A stretch of 64,000 nucleotides of DNA from Thermocrispum agreste DSM 44070 (GCF_000427905.1 NZ_KE386603.1:925332-989331), one strand, 5' to 3'; positions 1-11,043 are shown, counted from the stretch's first letter. Notes: generated by a model not told the origin, from the sequence alone. A program made the numbers and translations.

Positions 1-1
1 G

Positions 2-961
2 GGGCACAAGTCCAAGCGCGGCACACCGACCATGGGCGGGGTGGCGATCATCCTGGCGATGCTGGCGGGCTACTTCGCCGCGCACGGCATCCGCTGGGTG
101 ACCGGGGGCACCCCGGGCCCGACGGTGTCCGGGCTGTTGGTGCTGTTCCTGGCCACCGGGCTGGGCCTGGTGGGCTTCCTGGACGACTTCATCAAGATCC
201 GCAAACAGCGCAACCTGGGCCTGAACAAGACCTCGAAGCTGATCGGCCAGTTCGTGGTCGCGGTCGCCTTCGCCGTGCTGGCCATCCAGTTCCCGGATTC
301 CGAGGGACTGACCCCGGCGTCGCTGCACCTGTCCGACGTGCGGGACATCGCGCTGATCACGTTCCCGCTGCCGGTCTTCATCGTGTTCTGCTACCTGCTC
401 ATCTCGGCGTGGTCGAACGCGGTGAACTTCACCGACGGGCTGGACGGCCTGGCCGGTGGTGCCTCGGCGATGGTGCTGGGCACCTACGTGGTCATCTCGT
501 TCTGGCAAGCCAGGCTCTCCTGCCAGGCCGAACCCCAGGTCGGCTGCTACGACGTGCGTGACCCGCTGGACCTGGCCGTGGTGGCGGCCGCCGCGGCGGG
601 CGCGTGCATCGGCTTCCTGTGGTGGAACGCCGCGCCCGCCAAGATCTTCATGGGCGACACCGGCTCGCTGGCGCTCGGCGGCCTGGTCGCCGGGCTGTCG
701 GTGACCACCAAGACCGAGTTGCTGGCCATCGTCATCGGCGGCCTGTTCGTGGTCGAGATGCTGTCCGTGGTGGTGCAGATCGCGGTGTTCCGCACCACCG
801 GGCGGCGGTTGTTCCGCATGGCGCCGTTCCACCACCACTTCGAGCTGGCCGGGTGGGCGGAGACCACGGTCATCATCCGGTTCTGGCTGCTCGCCGGGAT
901 CTGCTGCGGCCTCGGCCTCGGCCTGTTCTACAGCGAGCAGCTGAGCGTGCTGGGTGGCTGA
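2..961 (+). CDS. mraY: Phospho-N-acetylmuramoyl-pentapeptide transferase, 5' end cut by window
   Basis: Integral membrane enzyme that transfers phospho-MurNAc-pentapeptide from UDP to undecaprenyl phosphate, forming lipid I on the inner face of the membrane. The frame is open from base 2 ([13 protein letters not shown]), so the first few dozen residues lie outside the window. Visible family motifs are [20 protein letters not shown] and [12 protein letters not shown], the aspartate-rich Mg2+/substrate loops, set among many hydrophobic segments; HHHFE near the C-terminus is also typical. The stop overlaps the murD start by 8 bases, so the two are probably translationally coupled. Confidence 0.97.
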   Translation, partial: GHKSKRGTPTMGGVAIILAMLAGYFAAHGIRWVTGGTPGPTVSGLLVLFLATGLGLVGFLDDFIKIRKQRNLGLNKTSKLIGQFVVAVAFAVLAIQFPDSEGLTPASLHLSDVRDIALITFPLPVFIVFCYLLISAWSNAVNFTDGLDGLAGGASAMVLGTYVVISFWQARLSCQAEPQVGCYDVRDPLDLAVVAAAAAGACIGFLWWNAAPAKIFMGDTGSLALGGLVAGLSVTTKTELLAIVIGGLFVVEMLSVVVQIAVFRTTGRRLFRMAPFHHHFELAGWAETTVIIRFWLLAGICCGLGLGLFYSEQLSVLGG

Positions 962-2381
962 CGTGGTCGACGCCGTGATCAGCGAGCTGGCCGGCCGGAA
1001 GGTGCTGGTGGCCGGAGCCGGGGTCACCGGGCGGTCGGTGGCCGATGCGCTCACCGAAGCCGGAGCGCACGTGACGGTCACCGACGCCGACGCCGGGCGG
1101 CTCGGCGGGCTGGCCGACACCGGGGCCACCCTCGTGCCGGCTCTGGCCGAGCCCCCCGAGGGCACCGACCTGGTGGTGACCAGCCCGGGGTGGCGGCCGG
1201 AGTCGCCGCTGCTGGTGGCCGCCGCGCAGGCGGGCATCGAGGTGATCGGCGACGTGGAGCTGGCCTGGCGGATCGGCCAGCGGCAGGCCAGGCCCCCGGT
1301 GTGGCTGGCGGTGACCGGCACCAACGGCAAGACCACCACGGTCGGGATGCTCGAGGCGATCCTCAAGGCCGCCGGGGTGCACGCGGTGGCGTGTGGCAAC
1401 GTCGGGTTCGCGGTGCTGGATGCGGTCCGGGCCGGATACCACGTGCTGGCGGTCGAGCTGTCCAGCTTCCAGCTGCACTGGTCGTCCTCGCTTGCCCCGC
1501 GCGCGTCGGTGGTGCTCAACGTCGCCGAGGACCACATCGACTGGCACGGCGACATGGCCGCCTACGCGGCCGCGAAGGGCCGCATCCACGCCCGGTCGGA
1601 CGTGGTGATCTACAACGCGCAGGACGCCACGTCGGTGTCGGTGGCCGTCGACCATGCCGGTGCGGAGGCCAAGCGGGTCGGTTTCAGTCTGAACAGTCCG
1701 CGCCCGTACGAGGTCGGCGTGGTGGAGGACCTACTCGTGGACCGCGCGTTCGTGCCGGACCCGATCCGGGCCGCCGAGGAGCTGGCGACGCTGGCGGATG
1801 TCCGCCCGCAGGGGCCGCACAACGTGGCGAACGCGTTGGCGGCAGCGACGCTGGCACGCGCCTACGGTGTACCGCCGGAAGCGGTGCGGGACGGCTTGCG
1901 TGCCTACCAGCCGGGCGCCCACCGGGCCGTGGAAGTGGCCGAGATCGACGGCGTCCGGTACATCGACGACTCCAAGGCCACCAACCCGCACGCGGCCGCG
2001 TTCTCGCTCGCCGCGCACCGCAGCGTCGTGTGGATCGCCGGCGGGCTGCTCAAAGGCGCCTCGGTGGACCAGCTGGTCGCCGACGTGGCCGAACGGCTCC
2101 GCGGGGTGGTGCTGATGGGCGCCGATGCCGACGTGATCGGCACTGCTCTTGCCCGACACGCGCCGGATGTCCCGGTCACCAGGGTGACTTCGGGTCACGA
2201 TGAGCCCATGACCGCTGCGGTGGAGGCTGCGCGTGGGCTGGCGCGCTCAGGTGATGTCGTGTTGCTTGCTCCCGCTGCGGCGTCGATGGACATGTTCCGC
2301 GACTACGCCGCGCGCGGCGAGGCGTTCGCCGCAGCCGTGCGCGCGTTGCCGCAGGGGGAGCACCGCGATGGTGACAGCTGA
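954..2381 (+). CDS. murD: UDP-N-acetylmuramoyl-L-alanine--D-glutamate ligase
   Basis: Cytoplasmic Mur ligase that adds D-glutamate to UDP-MurNAc-L-Ala using ATP. About 475 residues, usual for the family. An N-terminal Rossmann-like domain ([12 protein letters not shown]) is followed by the ATP-binding loop TGTNGKTTT near residue 121, a central ligase domain ([18 protein letters not shown]) and a C-terminal domain with [10 protein letters not shown]. The GTG start lies inside the end of mraY, and the stop lies 14 bases past the ftsW start, so it is packed into the dcw operon with coupled translation. Confidence 0.97.
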   Translation: MADVVDAVISELAGRKVLVAGAGVTGRSVADALTEAGAHVTVTDADAGRLGGLADTGATLVPALAEPPEGTDLVVTSPGWRPESPLLVAAAQAGIEVIGDVELAWRIGQRQARPPVWLAVTGTNGKTTTVGMLEAILKAAGVHAVACGNVGFAVLDAVRAGYHVLAVELSSFQLHWSSSLAPRASVVLNVAEDHIDWHGDMAAYAAAKGRIHARSDVVIYNAQDATSVSVAVDHAGAEAKRVGFSLNSPRPYEVGVVEDLLVDRAFVPDPIRAAEELATLADVRPQGPHNVANALAAATLARAYGVPPEAVRDGLRAYQPGAHRAVEVAEIDGVRYIDDSKATNPHAAAFSLAAHRSVVWIAGGLLKGASVDQLVADVAERLRGVVLMGADADVIGTALARHAPDVPVTRVTSGHDEPMTAAVEAARGLARSGDVVLLAPAAASMDMFRDYAARGEAFAAAVRALPQGEHRDGDS

Positions 2382-3864
2382 ATCCGGCTCTCGATCGTCG
2401 CGTGCCGCCGGCAAGGCGGGCACCGCTCGTGCCGCAGGCAGGGCGGGCACGGGCAAGGCCGGTATCAAGAACGGCGCGGGCAGGCGCGGTGGCGGGGGGA
2501 AGAAGGGCCGCAAGCAGCCCAAGACCAAGCTCGACAGGCTGATCACCGCGCTCAAGCCGCTCACCGCGTGGCTGTCCCGGCCGCTGGCCTCGTTCCACCT
2601 GGTGCTGGCCATCTGCGGCCTGCTGACCTCGATCGGCATCGTCATGGTGCTGTCCGCCTCGTCGGTGCAGTCGGTGGCCAGCGGCATGTCGCCGTACTCG
2701 GTGTTCTGGCGGCACGTGCTGTACGTGGGCATCGGGCTGATCGCGTTCTGGCTGGGGCTGCGCATGCCGCTGGCCGTCATCCGGCGGTTCGCGCCCATGC
2801 TGATGTTCGTCGCGGTCGGCCTGCTGGTGCTGGTGCTCACCCCGCTCGGGTCCGAGCAGGGCGGCACCCAGGGCTGGCTCAAGTTCGGCAGCTTCCAGCT
2901 GCAGCCGGTCGAGGTGGCCAAGATCGCGCTGGCCCTGTGGGGCGCGCACATCCTGGTGCTCAAGTCCCGCTACACGTCGTCGTGGCGGCAGCTGCTCGTC
3001 CCGCTGGTGCCGGTGTCGTTGGTGATGTTCGCGCTGGTGATGGCCCAGCCCGACCTCGGGGGCACGGTCAGCCTCGGCGTGGTGCTGGTCGCCCTGCTGT
3101 GGTTCGCCGGGGCGCCGCGCGGCCTGTTCGCCGGGATGATCGCGGGCGGAGCCATCGGCGTCATCGCGCTGGCTCTGATGTCCGACTACCGCATGGCCAG
3201 GGTGCTGTCGTTTCTGAACCCGGGGGCCGACGCTTCCGGCGCCGGCTACCAGGCGAACCAGGCGCTGTACGCGTTGGCCGACGGCGGTCTGTTCGGCGTC
3301 GGCCTCGGCCAGGGCGGCTCGAAGTGGCGCTACCTGCCGAACGTGCAGCACGACTTCATCTTCGCGCTGATCGGGGAGGAACTCGGTTTCGTCGGCTGTT
3401 TCGTGGTCATCAGCCTGTTCGCCGGGCTGGCCGTCGTCGGCCTGCGGATCGCCACTCGCAACGTCGACCCGTGGATCAGCATCGTGGCGGGCACGTTGAC
3501 CGCGTGGCTGGTCTCCCAGGCGTGCATCAACATCGGCTACGTCGTCGGCCTGCTGCCGGTGACCGGGGTGACGCTGCCGCTGGTCTCCTACGGGGGGACC
3601 TCGCTCATCATCACATTGGGGTTGTTCGGCATCCTGGCCAACTGTGGGCGGCACGAGCCCACCGCGGTGGCCGCGCTGCGCACCCAGGGGCCGGGTAAAT
3701 TCGGACGCCTGCTCCGGTTGCCCGCTCCGCCGCCGTACCGCAAGCCGGCGACCGGACGGCCGCAGCTGGGACGCCCGCGGCGCCCCGCGCGGCAGGCCAC
3801 CAGGCGCACTTCGGCCAGGCCGGCCAGGCAAGCACGCCACACGCCGGCACGACGGGGAAGGTAG
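2368..3864 (+). CDS. ftsW: Septal peptidoglycan polymerase FtsW (SEDS family)
   Basis: Multi-pass SEDS protein that polymerises lipid II at the septum together with a class B PBP. I chose ATG 2368 because GGGGGAG lies 8 bases upstream; it overlaps murD by 14 bases. The product is 498 residues. It has a lysine/arginine/glycine-rich cytoplasmic N-tail of about 70 residues, then around ten membrane segments with FtsW/RodA signatures ([18 protein letters not shown]; the motif ending [13 protein letters not shown]). The C-terminal ~60 residues form an arginine/proline-rich tail. Both basic tails are longer than in enteric FtsW, as is common in actinobacteria. Confidence 0.95.
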   Translation: MVTAESGSRSSRAAGKAGTARAAGRAGTGKAGIKNGAGRRGGGGKKGRKQPKTKLDRLITALKPLTAWLSRPLASFHLVLAICGLLTSIGIVMVLSASSVQSVASGMSPYSVFWRHVLYVGIGLIAFWLGLRMPLAVIRRFAPMLMFVAVGLLVLVLTPLGSEQGGTQGWLKFGSFQLQPVEVAKIALALWGAHILVLKSRYTSSWRQLLVPLVPVSLVMFALVMAQPDLGGTVSLGVVLVALLWFAGAPRGLFAGMIAGGAIGVIALALMSDYRMARVLSFLNPGADASGAGYQANQALYALADGGLFGVGLGQGGSKWRYLPNVQHDFIFALIGEELGFVGCFVVISLFAGLAVVGLRIATRNVDPWISIVAGTLTAWLVSQACINIGYVVGLLPVTGVTLPLVSYGGTSLIITLGLFGILANCGRHEPTAVAALRTQGPGKFGRLLRLPAPPPYRKPATGRPQLGRPRRPARQATRRTSARPARQARHTPARRGR

Positions 3865-3871
3865 GAACTTC

Positions 3872-5026
3872 GTGACCGAGTCATCACCCGAGTCGTCACC
3901 GCAGGGCGAAGCGGCCGAGCAGCACCGTCGGGACCCTGCAGCCACCGGGCCGACGGTGGTGGTGGCCGGGGGAGGCACCGCGGGGCACATCGAGCCCGCG
4001 CTGGCGGTGGCCGACGCGGTGCGGCGGCTGCGCCCGGACGCCAAGGTCGTCGCGCTCGGCACCCCGAAGGGCTTGGAGACCCAGCTGGTTCCCGCTCGCG
4101 GCTACCCGCTCGAGCTGGTGCCGCCGGTGCCGCTGCCGCGCAAGCTGACCGTCGAGCTGCTGCGCATGCCCGCGAAGGTGCGCGATTCGGTGCGCAAGAC
4201 CCGCGACGTGCTGGAGCGGGTCGGCGCCGACGTGGTCGTCGGCTTCGGCGGATACGTGTCGCTGTCGGCCTACCTGGCCGCACGGGGCCGGATCCCGATC
4301 CTGGTGCACGAGGCCAACCTGCACGCCGGGCTGGCCAACAAGGTGGGGGCCCGGTTCGCCGAGCGGGTGTTCGCCGCCGTGCCGGGCACGACGCTGCCCA
4401 GGGCCGAGGTGATCGGGATCCCGCTGCGGCAGTCGATCACCACGCTCGACCGGGCGGCGCTGCGCAAGCAGGCCCGCGCCGAGTTCGGCCTGGACCCGGA
4501 CGCCCCGACGCTGCTGGTGTTCGGCGGTTCGCAGGGGGCGCAGTCGATCAACAAGGCGGTGTCGGCCGCGGCGAAGGCTTTCGCGGACGCCGGTGTCGGG
4601 GTGCTGCACGCGCACGGCCCCAAGAACACCCTGGTGGTGCAGGAGTTCCCGGGTAGCCCGCCGTACGTCCCGGTGCCGTACCTGGACCGGATGGACCTGG
4701 CCTACGCGGCGGCCGACGCGGTGCTGTGCCGTGCCGGCGCCATGACCGTCGCCGAGGTGTCGGCGGTCGGCCTGCCCGCGATCTTCGTGCCGCTGCCGCA
4801 CGGCAACGGCGAGCAGGCCAGCAACGCCAAGCCCGCGGTGGAGGCGGGCTCGGCGCTGATGATCGCGGATGCCGAGCTGACCCCGGAGTGGATCGCCGAG
4901 CACGTCGTCCCGCTGGTCACCGACGCCGACCGGTTGGCGACAATGTCGGCAGCGAGTAAGGGACTCGGCCACCGGGAGGCGGACGAGGTACTCGCCAGGA
5001 TCGCTCTGGAGGCTTGCGGTGGCTGA
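3872..5026 (+). CDS. murG: UDP-GlcNAc--undecaprenyl-PP-MurNAc-pentapeptide GlcNAc transferase
   Basis: Membrane-associated glycosyltransferase that converts lipid I to lipid II. GTG 3872 is used, 7 bases after the ftsW stop, with GGTAGGAA just upstream; longer in-frame starts would run back into ftsW. The product is 384 residues. The N-terminal glycine-rich loop GGGTAGH sits at residues 33-39, with [12 protein letters not shown] and a second [11 protein letters not shown] loop of the GT-B fold. The C-terminal donor-site segment ([32 protein letters not shown]) is intact. It overlaps murC by 8 bases. Confidence 0.97.
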   Translation: MTESSPESSPQGEAAEQHRRDPAATGPTVVVAGGGTAGHIEPALAVADAVRRLRPDAKVVALGTPKGLETQLVPARGYPLELVPPVPLPRKLTVELLRMPAKVRDSVRKTRDVLERVGADVVVGFGGYVSLSAYLAARGRIPILVHEANLHAGLANKVGARFAERVFAAVPGTTLPRAEVIGIPLRQSITTLDRAALRKQARAEFGLDPDAPTLLVFGGSQGAQSINKAVSAAAKAFADAGVGVLHAHGPKNTLVVQEFPGSPPYVPVPYLDRMDLAYAAADAVLCRAGAMTVAEVSAVGLPAIFVPLPHGNGEQASNAKPAVEAGSALMIADAELTPEWIAEHVVPLVTDADRLATMSAASKGLGHREADEVLARIALEACGG

Positions 5027-6497
5027 CGGTTCGACGAACGGCACACCGGCCGCTGACGGCCGCCCCGACGGACTTCCCGACGTGCTCAGGCGCGCCCACC
5101 TGATCGGCATTGGGGGCGCGGGGATGAGCGGCATCGCGCGCATCCTGCTGGCCCGCGGGGCCACGGTGTCGGGCTCGGACGCCAAGGAGTCGCGTGCGTT
5201 TCTGACCCTGCGCGCGCAGGGCGCCACGATCGCCGTCGGTCAGCGCGCCGAGAACCTTGATCAGCTGCCCGAGCCCCCGACGGCGGTCGTCGTCTCGACG
5301 GCGATCAAGGAGACCAATCCCGAGCTGGCCGCCGCCCGCGAGCGCGGGATCCCGGTGCTGCACCGGGCCGAGGCGCTGGCCGAGCTGATGAAGGGCTATC
5401 AGGTCGCCTGCATCGCGGGCACGCACGGCAAGACGTCGACGACGTCGATGCTGACCGTCGCGCTGCAGCACTGTCGGCTGGACCCGTCGTTCGCCATCGG
5501 CGGCGACCTGAACGAGTCCGGAGCCAACGCCCATCACGGCACCGGATCGGTGTTCGTGGCGGAGGCGGACGAGAGCGACGGGTCGTTCCTGGTCTACGCG
5601 CCGCGGGTGGCGGTGGTGACCAACATCGAGCCGGACCACCTGGACCGCCACAAGACGCCCGAGGCGTACTCGGCGGTGTTCGACCGGTTCGTCGACCGCA
5701 TCGTGTCCGGTGGCGCCCTGATCGTGTGCGCCGACGACGAGCCGGCCGCCCAGCTGGGCGACCGGGCAGCCGACCGCGGCGTCCGCGTGCGCCGCTACGG
5801 CCGTTCGGCCACCGGCGAGCACGACGCCCAGATCCTCGACTACCGGCCGCATACCGAGGACGGGGGAGTGGTCCGGGTCCGGATCGGTGGGCGTGAACTG
5901 GACGTCACCGTCGCGGTGCCGGGCGAGCACATGGCGGTCAACGCGGTGGCCGCCCTGCTGGCGGGGGTCGAGCTGGACGCTCCCGCGGACCAGCTGGCCG
6001 AAGGGCTGGCCTCGTTCGGCGGCGTGCGCAGGCGTTTCGAGTTCAAGGGCCGGGCGAACGACGTGCGGGTCTACGACGACTACGCGCATCACCCCACCGA
6101 AGTGGCCGCCCAGTTGCGCGCGGTGCGGCAGGTGGCCGGTTCCGGGCGTGTGGTCGTGGTGTTCCAGCCGCACCTGTACTCCCGCACCAGGATCTTCGCC
6201 GACGAGTTCGCCAAGGCGCTCGAGCTCGCCGACGAGGTGGTCGTGCTGGACGTCTACGGCGCCAGGGAGGAACCTGAGCCGGGCGTGTCCGGCCAGCTGA
6301 TCGCCGACCGGATCACCGAGGCCACGGTGCACTACGAGCCGGCGTTCGACCGTGCCGCCGAGCTGGCCGCCGGCCTGGTGCGCCCGGGGGACGTGCTGGT
6401 GACCATGGGTGCCGGTGACGTCACCCAGCTCGGGCCGGAGATCCTGCGGGAGCTGGACGCGCGAGCAGCCGCCGGAGCGCCCGCCACGGGAGACTGA
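5019..6497 (+). CDS. murC: UDP-N-acetylmuramate--L-alanine ligase
   Basis: Cytoplasmic Mur ligase that adds the first residue, L-alanine, to UDP-MurNAc. 492 residues. It carries the N-terminal [16 protein letters not shown] nucleotide loop, the ATP loop [12 protein letters not shown] at about residues 132-143, [18 protein letters not shown], and the C-terminal [11 protein letters not shown] motif. The GTG start overlaps the end of murG. Finding murC after murG, and just before ftsQ, is the standard actinobacterial dcw order; no ddl gene follows. Confidence 0.97.
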   Translation: MADGSTNGTPAADGRPDGLPDVLRRAHLIGIGGAGMSGIARILLARGATVSGSDAKESRAFLTLRAQGATIAVGQRAENLDQLPEPPTAVVVSTAIKETNPELAAARERGIPVLHRAEALAELMKGYQVACIAGTHGKTSTTSMLTVALQHCRLDPSFAIGGDLNESGANAHHGTGSVFVAEADESDGSFLVYAPRVAVVTNIEPDHLDRHKTPEAYSAVFDRFVDRIVSGGALIVCADDEPAAQLGDRAADRGVRVRRYGRSATGEHDAQILDYRPHTEDGGVVRVRIGGRELDVTVAVPGEHMAVNAVAALLAGVELDAPADQLAEGLASFGGVRRRFEFKGRANDVRVYDDYAHHPTEVAAQLRAVRQVAGSGRVVVVFQPHLYSRTRIFADEFAKALELADEVVVLDVYGAREEPEPGVSGQLIADRITEATVHYEPAFDRAAELAAGLVRPGDVLVTMGAGDVTQLGPEILRELDARAAAGAPATGD

Positions 6498-6499
6498 CG

Positions 6500-7240
6500 G
6501 TGGCCACCACACGGCAGCGGACCCGGTCCCGGCCACCGCGATCCGCCGGTCGGCGCCGCAAGCGCCGCGCCGGGCGCTCGGCCGGCCAGCGCAACGCCGT
6601 CGTCGTGCTGTCGGTGGTGACCGTGATCGCCATCGCCTACCTGCTGTTCTTCAGCTCGCTGCTGGGTGTCTCCGCGGTCGAGGTCTCCGGGCTGCACCGG
6701 CTGTCCGAGGCGTCCGTGCTCCGTAAGGCGGGCGTGGCCAAGGGGACGCCGCTGCTGCGGGTGGACACCGCCGCGGCCGAGCGGCGGATCGCCGAGCTGC
6801 CCGAGGTGGCGGCAGTGACGGTCGGCCGGTCGCTGCCGTCGACCATCACCATCGACGTGGTCGAGCGCGTTCCCCTCGCCTACCTCAAGGGCACGGGTGG
6901 TGCGCAGCTGGTGGACCGCACCGGGAAGGCGTTCCACCGGGTGGACAAGCCGCCGAAGAACCTGCCCGAGCTGCGCCTGACCCGGCCGCGCCCGGCCGAC
7001 CCGGCGACCAAGGCGGCCATGGCGGTGCTGGACGGCATGCCGGAGAAGCTGCGGGAACAGGTGCGCGTCATCCAGGCGGGGTCGCCGGACGACGTGCAGT
7101 TCACCCTGGCGGGCGGCAAGCGCGTGCGGTGGGGGAGCGCGCGGCAGGGCGCGGTCAAGGCGCAAGTGCTCGCCGCGCTGCTGTCGCAGCCGGGCACGGT
7201 GTACGACGTGTCCAGCCCGGAGCTACCCACGGTCCGGTGA
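6500..7240 (+). CDS. ftsQ: Cell division protein FtsQ
   Basis: Bitopic divisome protein that links early cytoplasmic and late periplasmic division components. 246 residues. An arginine-rich cytoplasmic tail (residues 1-30) is followed by one membrane segment (about 33-53), a POTRA domain starting VSAVEVSGLHRLSEASV, and the FtsQ beta domain (ITIDVVERVPLAYLK). The GTG start comes 2 bases after murC. It is the last gene before the ftsZ promoter. As usual in actinobacteria, there is no ftsA between ftsQ and ftsZ. Confidence 0.95.
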   Translation: MATTRQRTRSRPPRSAGRRRKRRAGRSAGQRNAVVVLSVVTVIAIAYLLFFSSLLGVSAVEVSGLHRLSEASVLRKAGVAKGTPLLRVDTAAAERRIAELPEVAAVTVGRSLPSTITIDVVERVPLAYLKGTGGAQLVDRTGKAFHRVDKPPKNLPELRLTRPRPADPATKAAMAVLDGMPEKLREQVRVIQAGSPDDVQFTLAGGKRVRWGSARQGAVKAQVLAALLSQPGTVYDVSSPELPTVR

Positions 7241-7330
7241 ACGCGTTCGTCCGGAAATCACAGCGGGCACGCGGCGTGGCTGCTGGATTCGACGCTACGT
7301 GATGCCTACCGTCCAGAAACACGTCGGAAG

Positions 7331-7361
7331 TTGACATAACTCTCAACCTCATGTAGAGGTT
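7331..7361 (+). promoter_or_regulatory. ftsZ promoter with an overlapping inverted repeat
   Basis: TTGACA (7331-7336) and TAGAGG (7354-7359) are separated by 17 bases, a good sigma-70-type promoter for ftsZ in the 185-base ftsQ-ftsZ gap. An exact inverted repeat, AACCTC-ATGTA-GAGGTT (7345-7361), overlaps the -10 element, so it could be an operator. The expected transcript carries a leader of roughly 60 bases with AGGAAGG 8 bases before the ftsZ ATG. Confidence 0.7.
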
Positions 7362-7425
7362 CAGGGTTTCCCGGCCGCTTCCGGCGGTGCGAAGTCAAGT
7401 GCTCAAGACCAGGAAGGCGGACCCG

Positions 7426-8766
7426 ATGACGCCCCCGCACAACTACCTCGCGGTGATCAAGGTCGTCGGCATCGGCGGCGGCGGCGTGAACGCCGTGAAC
7501 CGCATGATCGAGGTCGGCCTCAAGGGGGTCGAGTTCATCGCGGTGAACACCGACGCCCAGGCGCTGCTGATGTCCGACGCCGACGTGAAGCTGGACATCG
7601 GACGGGAACTCACTCGCGGGCTGGGTGCCGGCGCGTCGCCGGAGGTCGGCCAGAAGGCGGCCGAGGACCACCGCGAGGAGATCGAAGAGGTGCTCAAGGG
7701 TGCCGACATGGTGTTCGTGACCGCGGGCGAGGGCGGCGGCACCGGCACCGGTGGGGCACCCGTGGTGGCCTCGATCGCGCGCAAGCTGGGCGCGCTGACC
7801 ATCGGTGTGGTCACCCGGCCGTTCTCGTTCGAGGGCAAGCGGCGCGCCAAGCAAGCCGAGGAAGGCATCCAGAAGCTGCGCAACGAGTGCGACACGCTGA
7901 TCGTCATTCCGAACGACCGGCTGCTGCAGCTCGGTGACATCGGGGTAAGCCTGATGGACGCCTTCCGCAGCGCGGACGAGGTGCTGCTGTCCGGTGTTCA
8001 GGGCATCACCGACCTGATCACCACCCCTGGCCTGATCAACCTGGACTTCGCCGACGTCAAGAGCGTGATGTCGAACGCGGGCAGCGCGCTGATGGGGATC
8101 GGCTCGGCGCGCGGCGAGGGCCGTGCGGTGCAGGCGGCGGAGAAGGCGATCAACTCGCCGCTGCTGGAAGCGTCGATGGAGGGCGCGCACGGCGCCCTGC
8201 TGTCCATCGCGGGCGGCTCCGACCTCGGGCTGTTCGAGATCAACGAGGCGGCCACGCTGGTGCAGGAGGCCGCGCACCCGGACGCCAACATCATCTTCGG
8301 CACGATCATCGACGACTCGCTCGGTGACGAGGTGCGGGTCACGGTCATCGCCGCCGGCTTCGACAACGGCACGCCGCCGCACAAGAAGCTCGACCCGCCG
8401 ACGGTCGGCTCGCGGAGCTCGAGCTCCACGGCCACCGCGCAGGCGGGCAAGCTCGGCGGCGGCCAGTCGAGCGGATCCACTGGGGCAGGCTCCACCGGCG
8501 GGCAGGCCGCGCCGGTGTCCAGCCGATCGCAGCAGGCAGGCACGGAGGGTCGTCCGGTGTCGTCGAACGGCCAGCAATCCGGCGGCGCCGGCACGACCGG
8601 CAACGGCATCCAGTCGAGCACCGGTCAGCGCGGCGGGCTGCCGCAGTCCCCGTCGACCCGCGGCATCGGCCAGCCAGCCGGCCGGGGCAGCCTGCCGTCG
8701 CGCGCGGTCCCGGTGACCGACTCGATGGACGACGAGGTCGACGTCCCGCCGTTCATGCGGCGCTGA
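7426..8766 (+). CDS. ftsZ: Cell division GTPase FtsZ
   Basis: Tubulin-like GTPase that forms the Z ring. ATG 7426 is preceded by AGGAAGG and begins [20 protein letters not shown], the usual actinobacterial N-terminus; the upstream in-frame GTG lacks such a site. 446 residues. The tubulin signature GGGTGTG sits near residue 104, and the T7-loop region [15 protein letters not shown] is intact. A glycine/serine/glutamine-rich linker of roughly 110 residues leads to the conserved C-terminal peptide [12 protein letters not shown], which binds SepF and other partners; sepF lies 1.6 kb downstream. Confidence 0.98.
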   Translation: MTPPHNYLAVIKVVGIGGGGVNAVNRMIEVGLKGVEFIAVNTDAQALLMSDADVKLDIGRELTRGLGAGASPEVGQKAAEDHREEIEEVLKGADMVFVTAGEGGGTGTGGAPVVASIARKLGALTIGVVTRPFSFEGKRRAKQAEEGIQKLRNECDTLIVIPNDRLLQLGDIGVSLMDAFRSADEVLLSGVQGITDLITTPGLINLDFADVKSVMSNAGSALMGIGSARGEGRAVQAAEKAINSPLLEASMEGAHGALLSIAGGSDLGLFEINEAATLVQEAAHPDANIIFGTIIDDSLGDEVRVTVIAAGFDNGTPPHKKLDPPTVGSRSSSSTATAQAGKLGGGQSSGSTGAGSTGGQAAPVSSRSQQAGTEGRPVSSNGQQSGGAGTTGNGIQSSTGQRGGLPQSPSTRGIGQPAGRGSLPSRAVPVTDSMDDEVDVPPFMRR

Positions 8767-8851
8767 CCGGCCACCCGGCGCCGCTGCCCGGGTGCTGGGG
8801 CGGATCGGCCGTGTGGCGGCCGTTGCGTGCGCGCGGGTTAGGCTCGCGGAC

Positions 8852-9559
8852 GTGCGAATCCGCCGCATCGTGACCACCAGGGAGGGCGGGAGTTCCGCCC
8901 CGCCGTACGACAGCTTCAACCTCGGCGACCGCGTGGGGGACGATCCCCGCGCGGTCGCCGCCAATCGCAAGCGGCTGGCCACCGAACTCGGCCTGGATCC
9001 GCGCAACATCGCGTGGATGGAGCAGGTGCACGGGCGCACCGTCACCGTCGTGGACGGGCCGCAGGATCGCTCGGCGGAGGCGACCGACGCCCTGGTCACC
9101 ACGACGCCGGGGCTGGCGGTCGCCGTACTGGTCGCCGACTGTGTTCCGGTCCTGCTCGGTGATCCGGACGCCGGGGTGGTGGCCGCGGTGCACGCCGGCC
9201 GCGTGGGCGCGCGCATCGGCATCGTGCCGGAGACGTTGAAGGCGATGCTGCGGCTGGGCGCCAAGCCGGAACGGATCGAGGCGTTGCTCGGACCCGCCGT
9301 GTGCGGCAAGTGCTACGAAGTTCCCGCAGACATGGCCGCCGACGTCGACAAACACCTGCCGGGCAGCAGGACGACCAGCAGGCGGGGCACGCCGAGCCTC
9401 GACCTGCGCGCCGGTCTGTGGGAACAACTGGCCGCGGCAGGAGTCGGCCGCATCGGGGTCGACCCGCGGTGCACGATGGAGGACAAGACGTTGTTCAGTC
9501 ACCGCAGGGAAGGCGTGACCGGCAGGCAGGCCGCATTGACGTGGCTGGAGCAGGAGTGA
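8852..9559 (+). CDS. pgeF: Peptidoglycan editing factor PgeF (YfiH/laccase-domain family)
   Basis: YfiH-family protein. Family members remove wrongly incorporated L-Ser from UDP-MurNAc (known for E. coli PgeF) and some have adenosine-processing or multicopper-like activity. I start at GTG 8852 (VRIRRIVTTREGG), which has TAGGCT 7 bases upstream and no Shine-Dalgarno sequence, suggesting a leaderless mRNA. 235 residues. Metal-site residues are visible in EQVHGRTV, VADCVPVLL and VHAGRVG, where many relatives have HAGWRG. It overlaps yggS by GTGA. Its place after ftsZ is conserved across Gram-positive bacteria. Confidence 0.88.
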   Translation: MRIRRIVTTREGGSSAPPYDSFNLGDRVGDDPRAVAANRKRLATELGLDPRNIAWMEQVHGRTVTVVDGPQDRSAEATDALVTTTPGLAVAVLVADCVPVLLGDPDAGVVAAVHAGRVGARIGIVPETLKAMLRLGAKPERIEALLGPAVCGKCYEVPADMAADVDKHLPGSRTTSRRGTPSLDLRAGLWEQLAAAGVGRIGVDPRCTMEDKTLFSHRREGVTGRQAALTWLEQE

Positions 9560-10290
9560 CCGTTTCATCACGACGCCGAGCTGAGCTGGAGGAGGCGCTG
9601 CAGCGCGTGCGGCAGCGCATCGACGACGCCGTCAAGGCCGCGGGTCGCCCGCCGGGCAGTGTCGAGCTGCTCGCGGTGACCAAGACGTTCCCGGCCACCG
9701 ACGTCGCCGCGTTGATCGATCTCGGGCTGAGGGAGTTCGGCGAGAACCGTGATCAGGAGGCGGCGGCCAAGGTCGCCGAGGTGGCCGCGCTGCGGCCGGA
9801 CGCCGACGTCCGCTGGCACATGGTCGGCAGGCTGCAGCGGAACAAGGCGCGCAGCGTCGCCCGGTGGGCCGACGTGGTGCAGTCGGTGGATTCCGTGCGG
9901 CTGGCCGTGGCGCTCGCCAAAGCGGTGGCGCGCGCCAGGGAGGAGGGTCACCGGCCGGACGAGCCGTTGGACGTGCAGTTGCAGGTGAGCATCGACGGCG
10001 ACCCGGCACGGGGCGGCTGCCCGCTGGACGAGATCGACCGGCTGGCTGACGAGGTCGCACGGATGAGTGACCTACGGATGCGTGGCCTGATGGCGGTCGC
10101 CCCGCTGGACTGGGAGCCGGGCAAGGCGTTCGCCGTGCTGCAGAAAACCCACGAACGCCTGCGCAAGGACCATCCCGAGCTGGTGGAACTGTCCGCGGGG
10201 ATGAGTGGCGACCTGGAAGCGGCAGTGGCATGCGGATCCACCCGAGTGCGTGTCGGAACCGCGTTGCTTGGTCACCGCGCGTTAGCGTGA
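9556..10290 (+). CDS. yggS: YggS/PROSC-type pyridoxal-phosphate homeostasis protein
   Basis: PLP-binding TIM-barrel protein of the alanine racemase N-terminal fold, thought to buffer and deliver PLP. GTG 9556 overlaps the pgeF stop as GTGA, with caGGAG immediately before; longer starts would lie within pgeF. 244 residues. The PLP lysine is in VELLAVTKTFP, followed by FGENRDQE, WHMVGRLQRNK, and the phosphate-binding SAGMSGDLEAAVACGSTRVR. It is co-transcribed with pgeF and probably runs on into sepF. Confidence 0.92.
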   Translation: MTVSSRRRAELEEALQRVRQRIDDAVKAAGRPPGSVELLAVTKTFPATDVAALIDLGLREFGENRDQEAAAKVAEVAALRPDADVRWHMVGRLQRNKARSVARWADVVQSVDSVRLAVALAKAVARAREEGHRPDEPLDVQLQVSIDGDPARGGCPLDEIDRLADEVARMSDLRMRGLMAVAPLDWEPGKAFAVLQKTHERLRKDHPELVELSAGMSGDLEAAVACGSTRVRVGTALLGHRALA

Positions 10291-10351
10291 CTGTAGTGGC
10301 CGGTGTGATCGGTTGGGGTCCCGGCCGGCAGGCGCGACGGCGAGGAGTGGC

Positions 10352-11005
10352 ATGGGCACGCTGGACAAGCTGAAGGCCTACTTCGGAATGGTTCCGGCCG
10401 ACGACGAGCTGGACGACTACCGTGCCGAAGACCGTTACGACCCCGCCGACGAGGACTACCGGCGCCCCGGGCGCGGGTACCGTCCGGCGCCGGTGCGCGA
10501 CGAGCACTACGAGGACGACTACCCGGAGCCGGTGATGCGCAGGCCGCGGCGCAGGCCCGCCAGGCCGGTGGAGGACCTCGACGAGATGGAGATCCCGGTG
10601 CGCGGGCGGGTGCGCCCAGTGCCTGCCGACCCGCCGCCGGCGTCCGGTTCGCTGGCCATGGACCGGGCCGCCGAGCCGGTGTCGCGCCTCCGGCAGGTCG
10701 ACCCGGCCCCGGCGAGTCGCGACCCGCTCAGCAAGATCGTCACGTTGCACCCGACCAACTACGCCGAGGCGCGGCTGGTCGGGGAAGCGTTCCGGGACGG
10801 CAACCCGGTGATCATGAACCTCACCGAGATGGACAATGCCGACGCCAAACGGCTCGTGGACTTCGCGGCCGGGCTGGCGTTCGCGCTGCGCGGCAGCATC
10901 GACAAGGTGACCAACAAGGTGTTCCTGCTGTCGCCGCCGGACGCCGACGTGTCGGCGGAGGACCGCAGGCGGATCGCCGAGGACGGGTTGTTCCTGCGAC
11001 GCTGA
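10352..11005 (+). CDS. sepF: Cell division protein SepF
   Basis: Z-ring membrane anchor and FtsZ partner; essential in actinobacteria that lack FtsA. ATG 10352 has GAGGAG upstream and starts MGTLDKLKAYFGMV, the amphipathic membrane-binding helix. 217 residues. A long acidic/arginine/proline linker (about 20-110) follows, then the C-terminal SepF fold from IVTLHPTNYAEARLVGEAF to VFLLSPPDADV. The DUF552-like core is complete. Confidence 0.95.
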   Translation: MGTLDKLKAYFGMVPADDELDDYRAEDRYDPADEDYRRPGRGYRPAPVRDEHYEDDYPEPVMRRPRRRPARPVEDLDEMEIPVRGRVRPVPADPPPASGSLAMDRAAEPVSRLRQVDPAPASRDPLSKIVTLHPTNYAEARLVGEAFRDGNPVIMNLTEMDNADAKRLVDFAAGLAFALRGSIDKVTNKVFLLSPPDADVSAEDRRRIAEDGLFLRR

Positions 11006-11043
11006 CCACCTGACGCTGAGCGAACCGGCCGGATTATGGCAGA

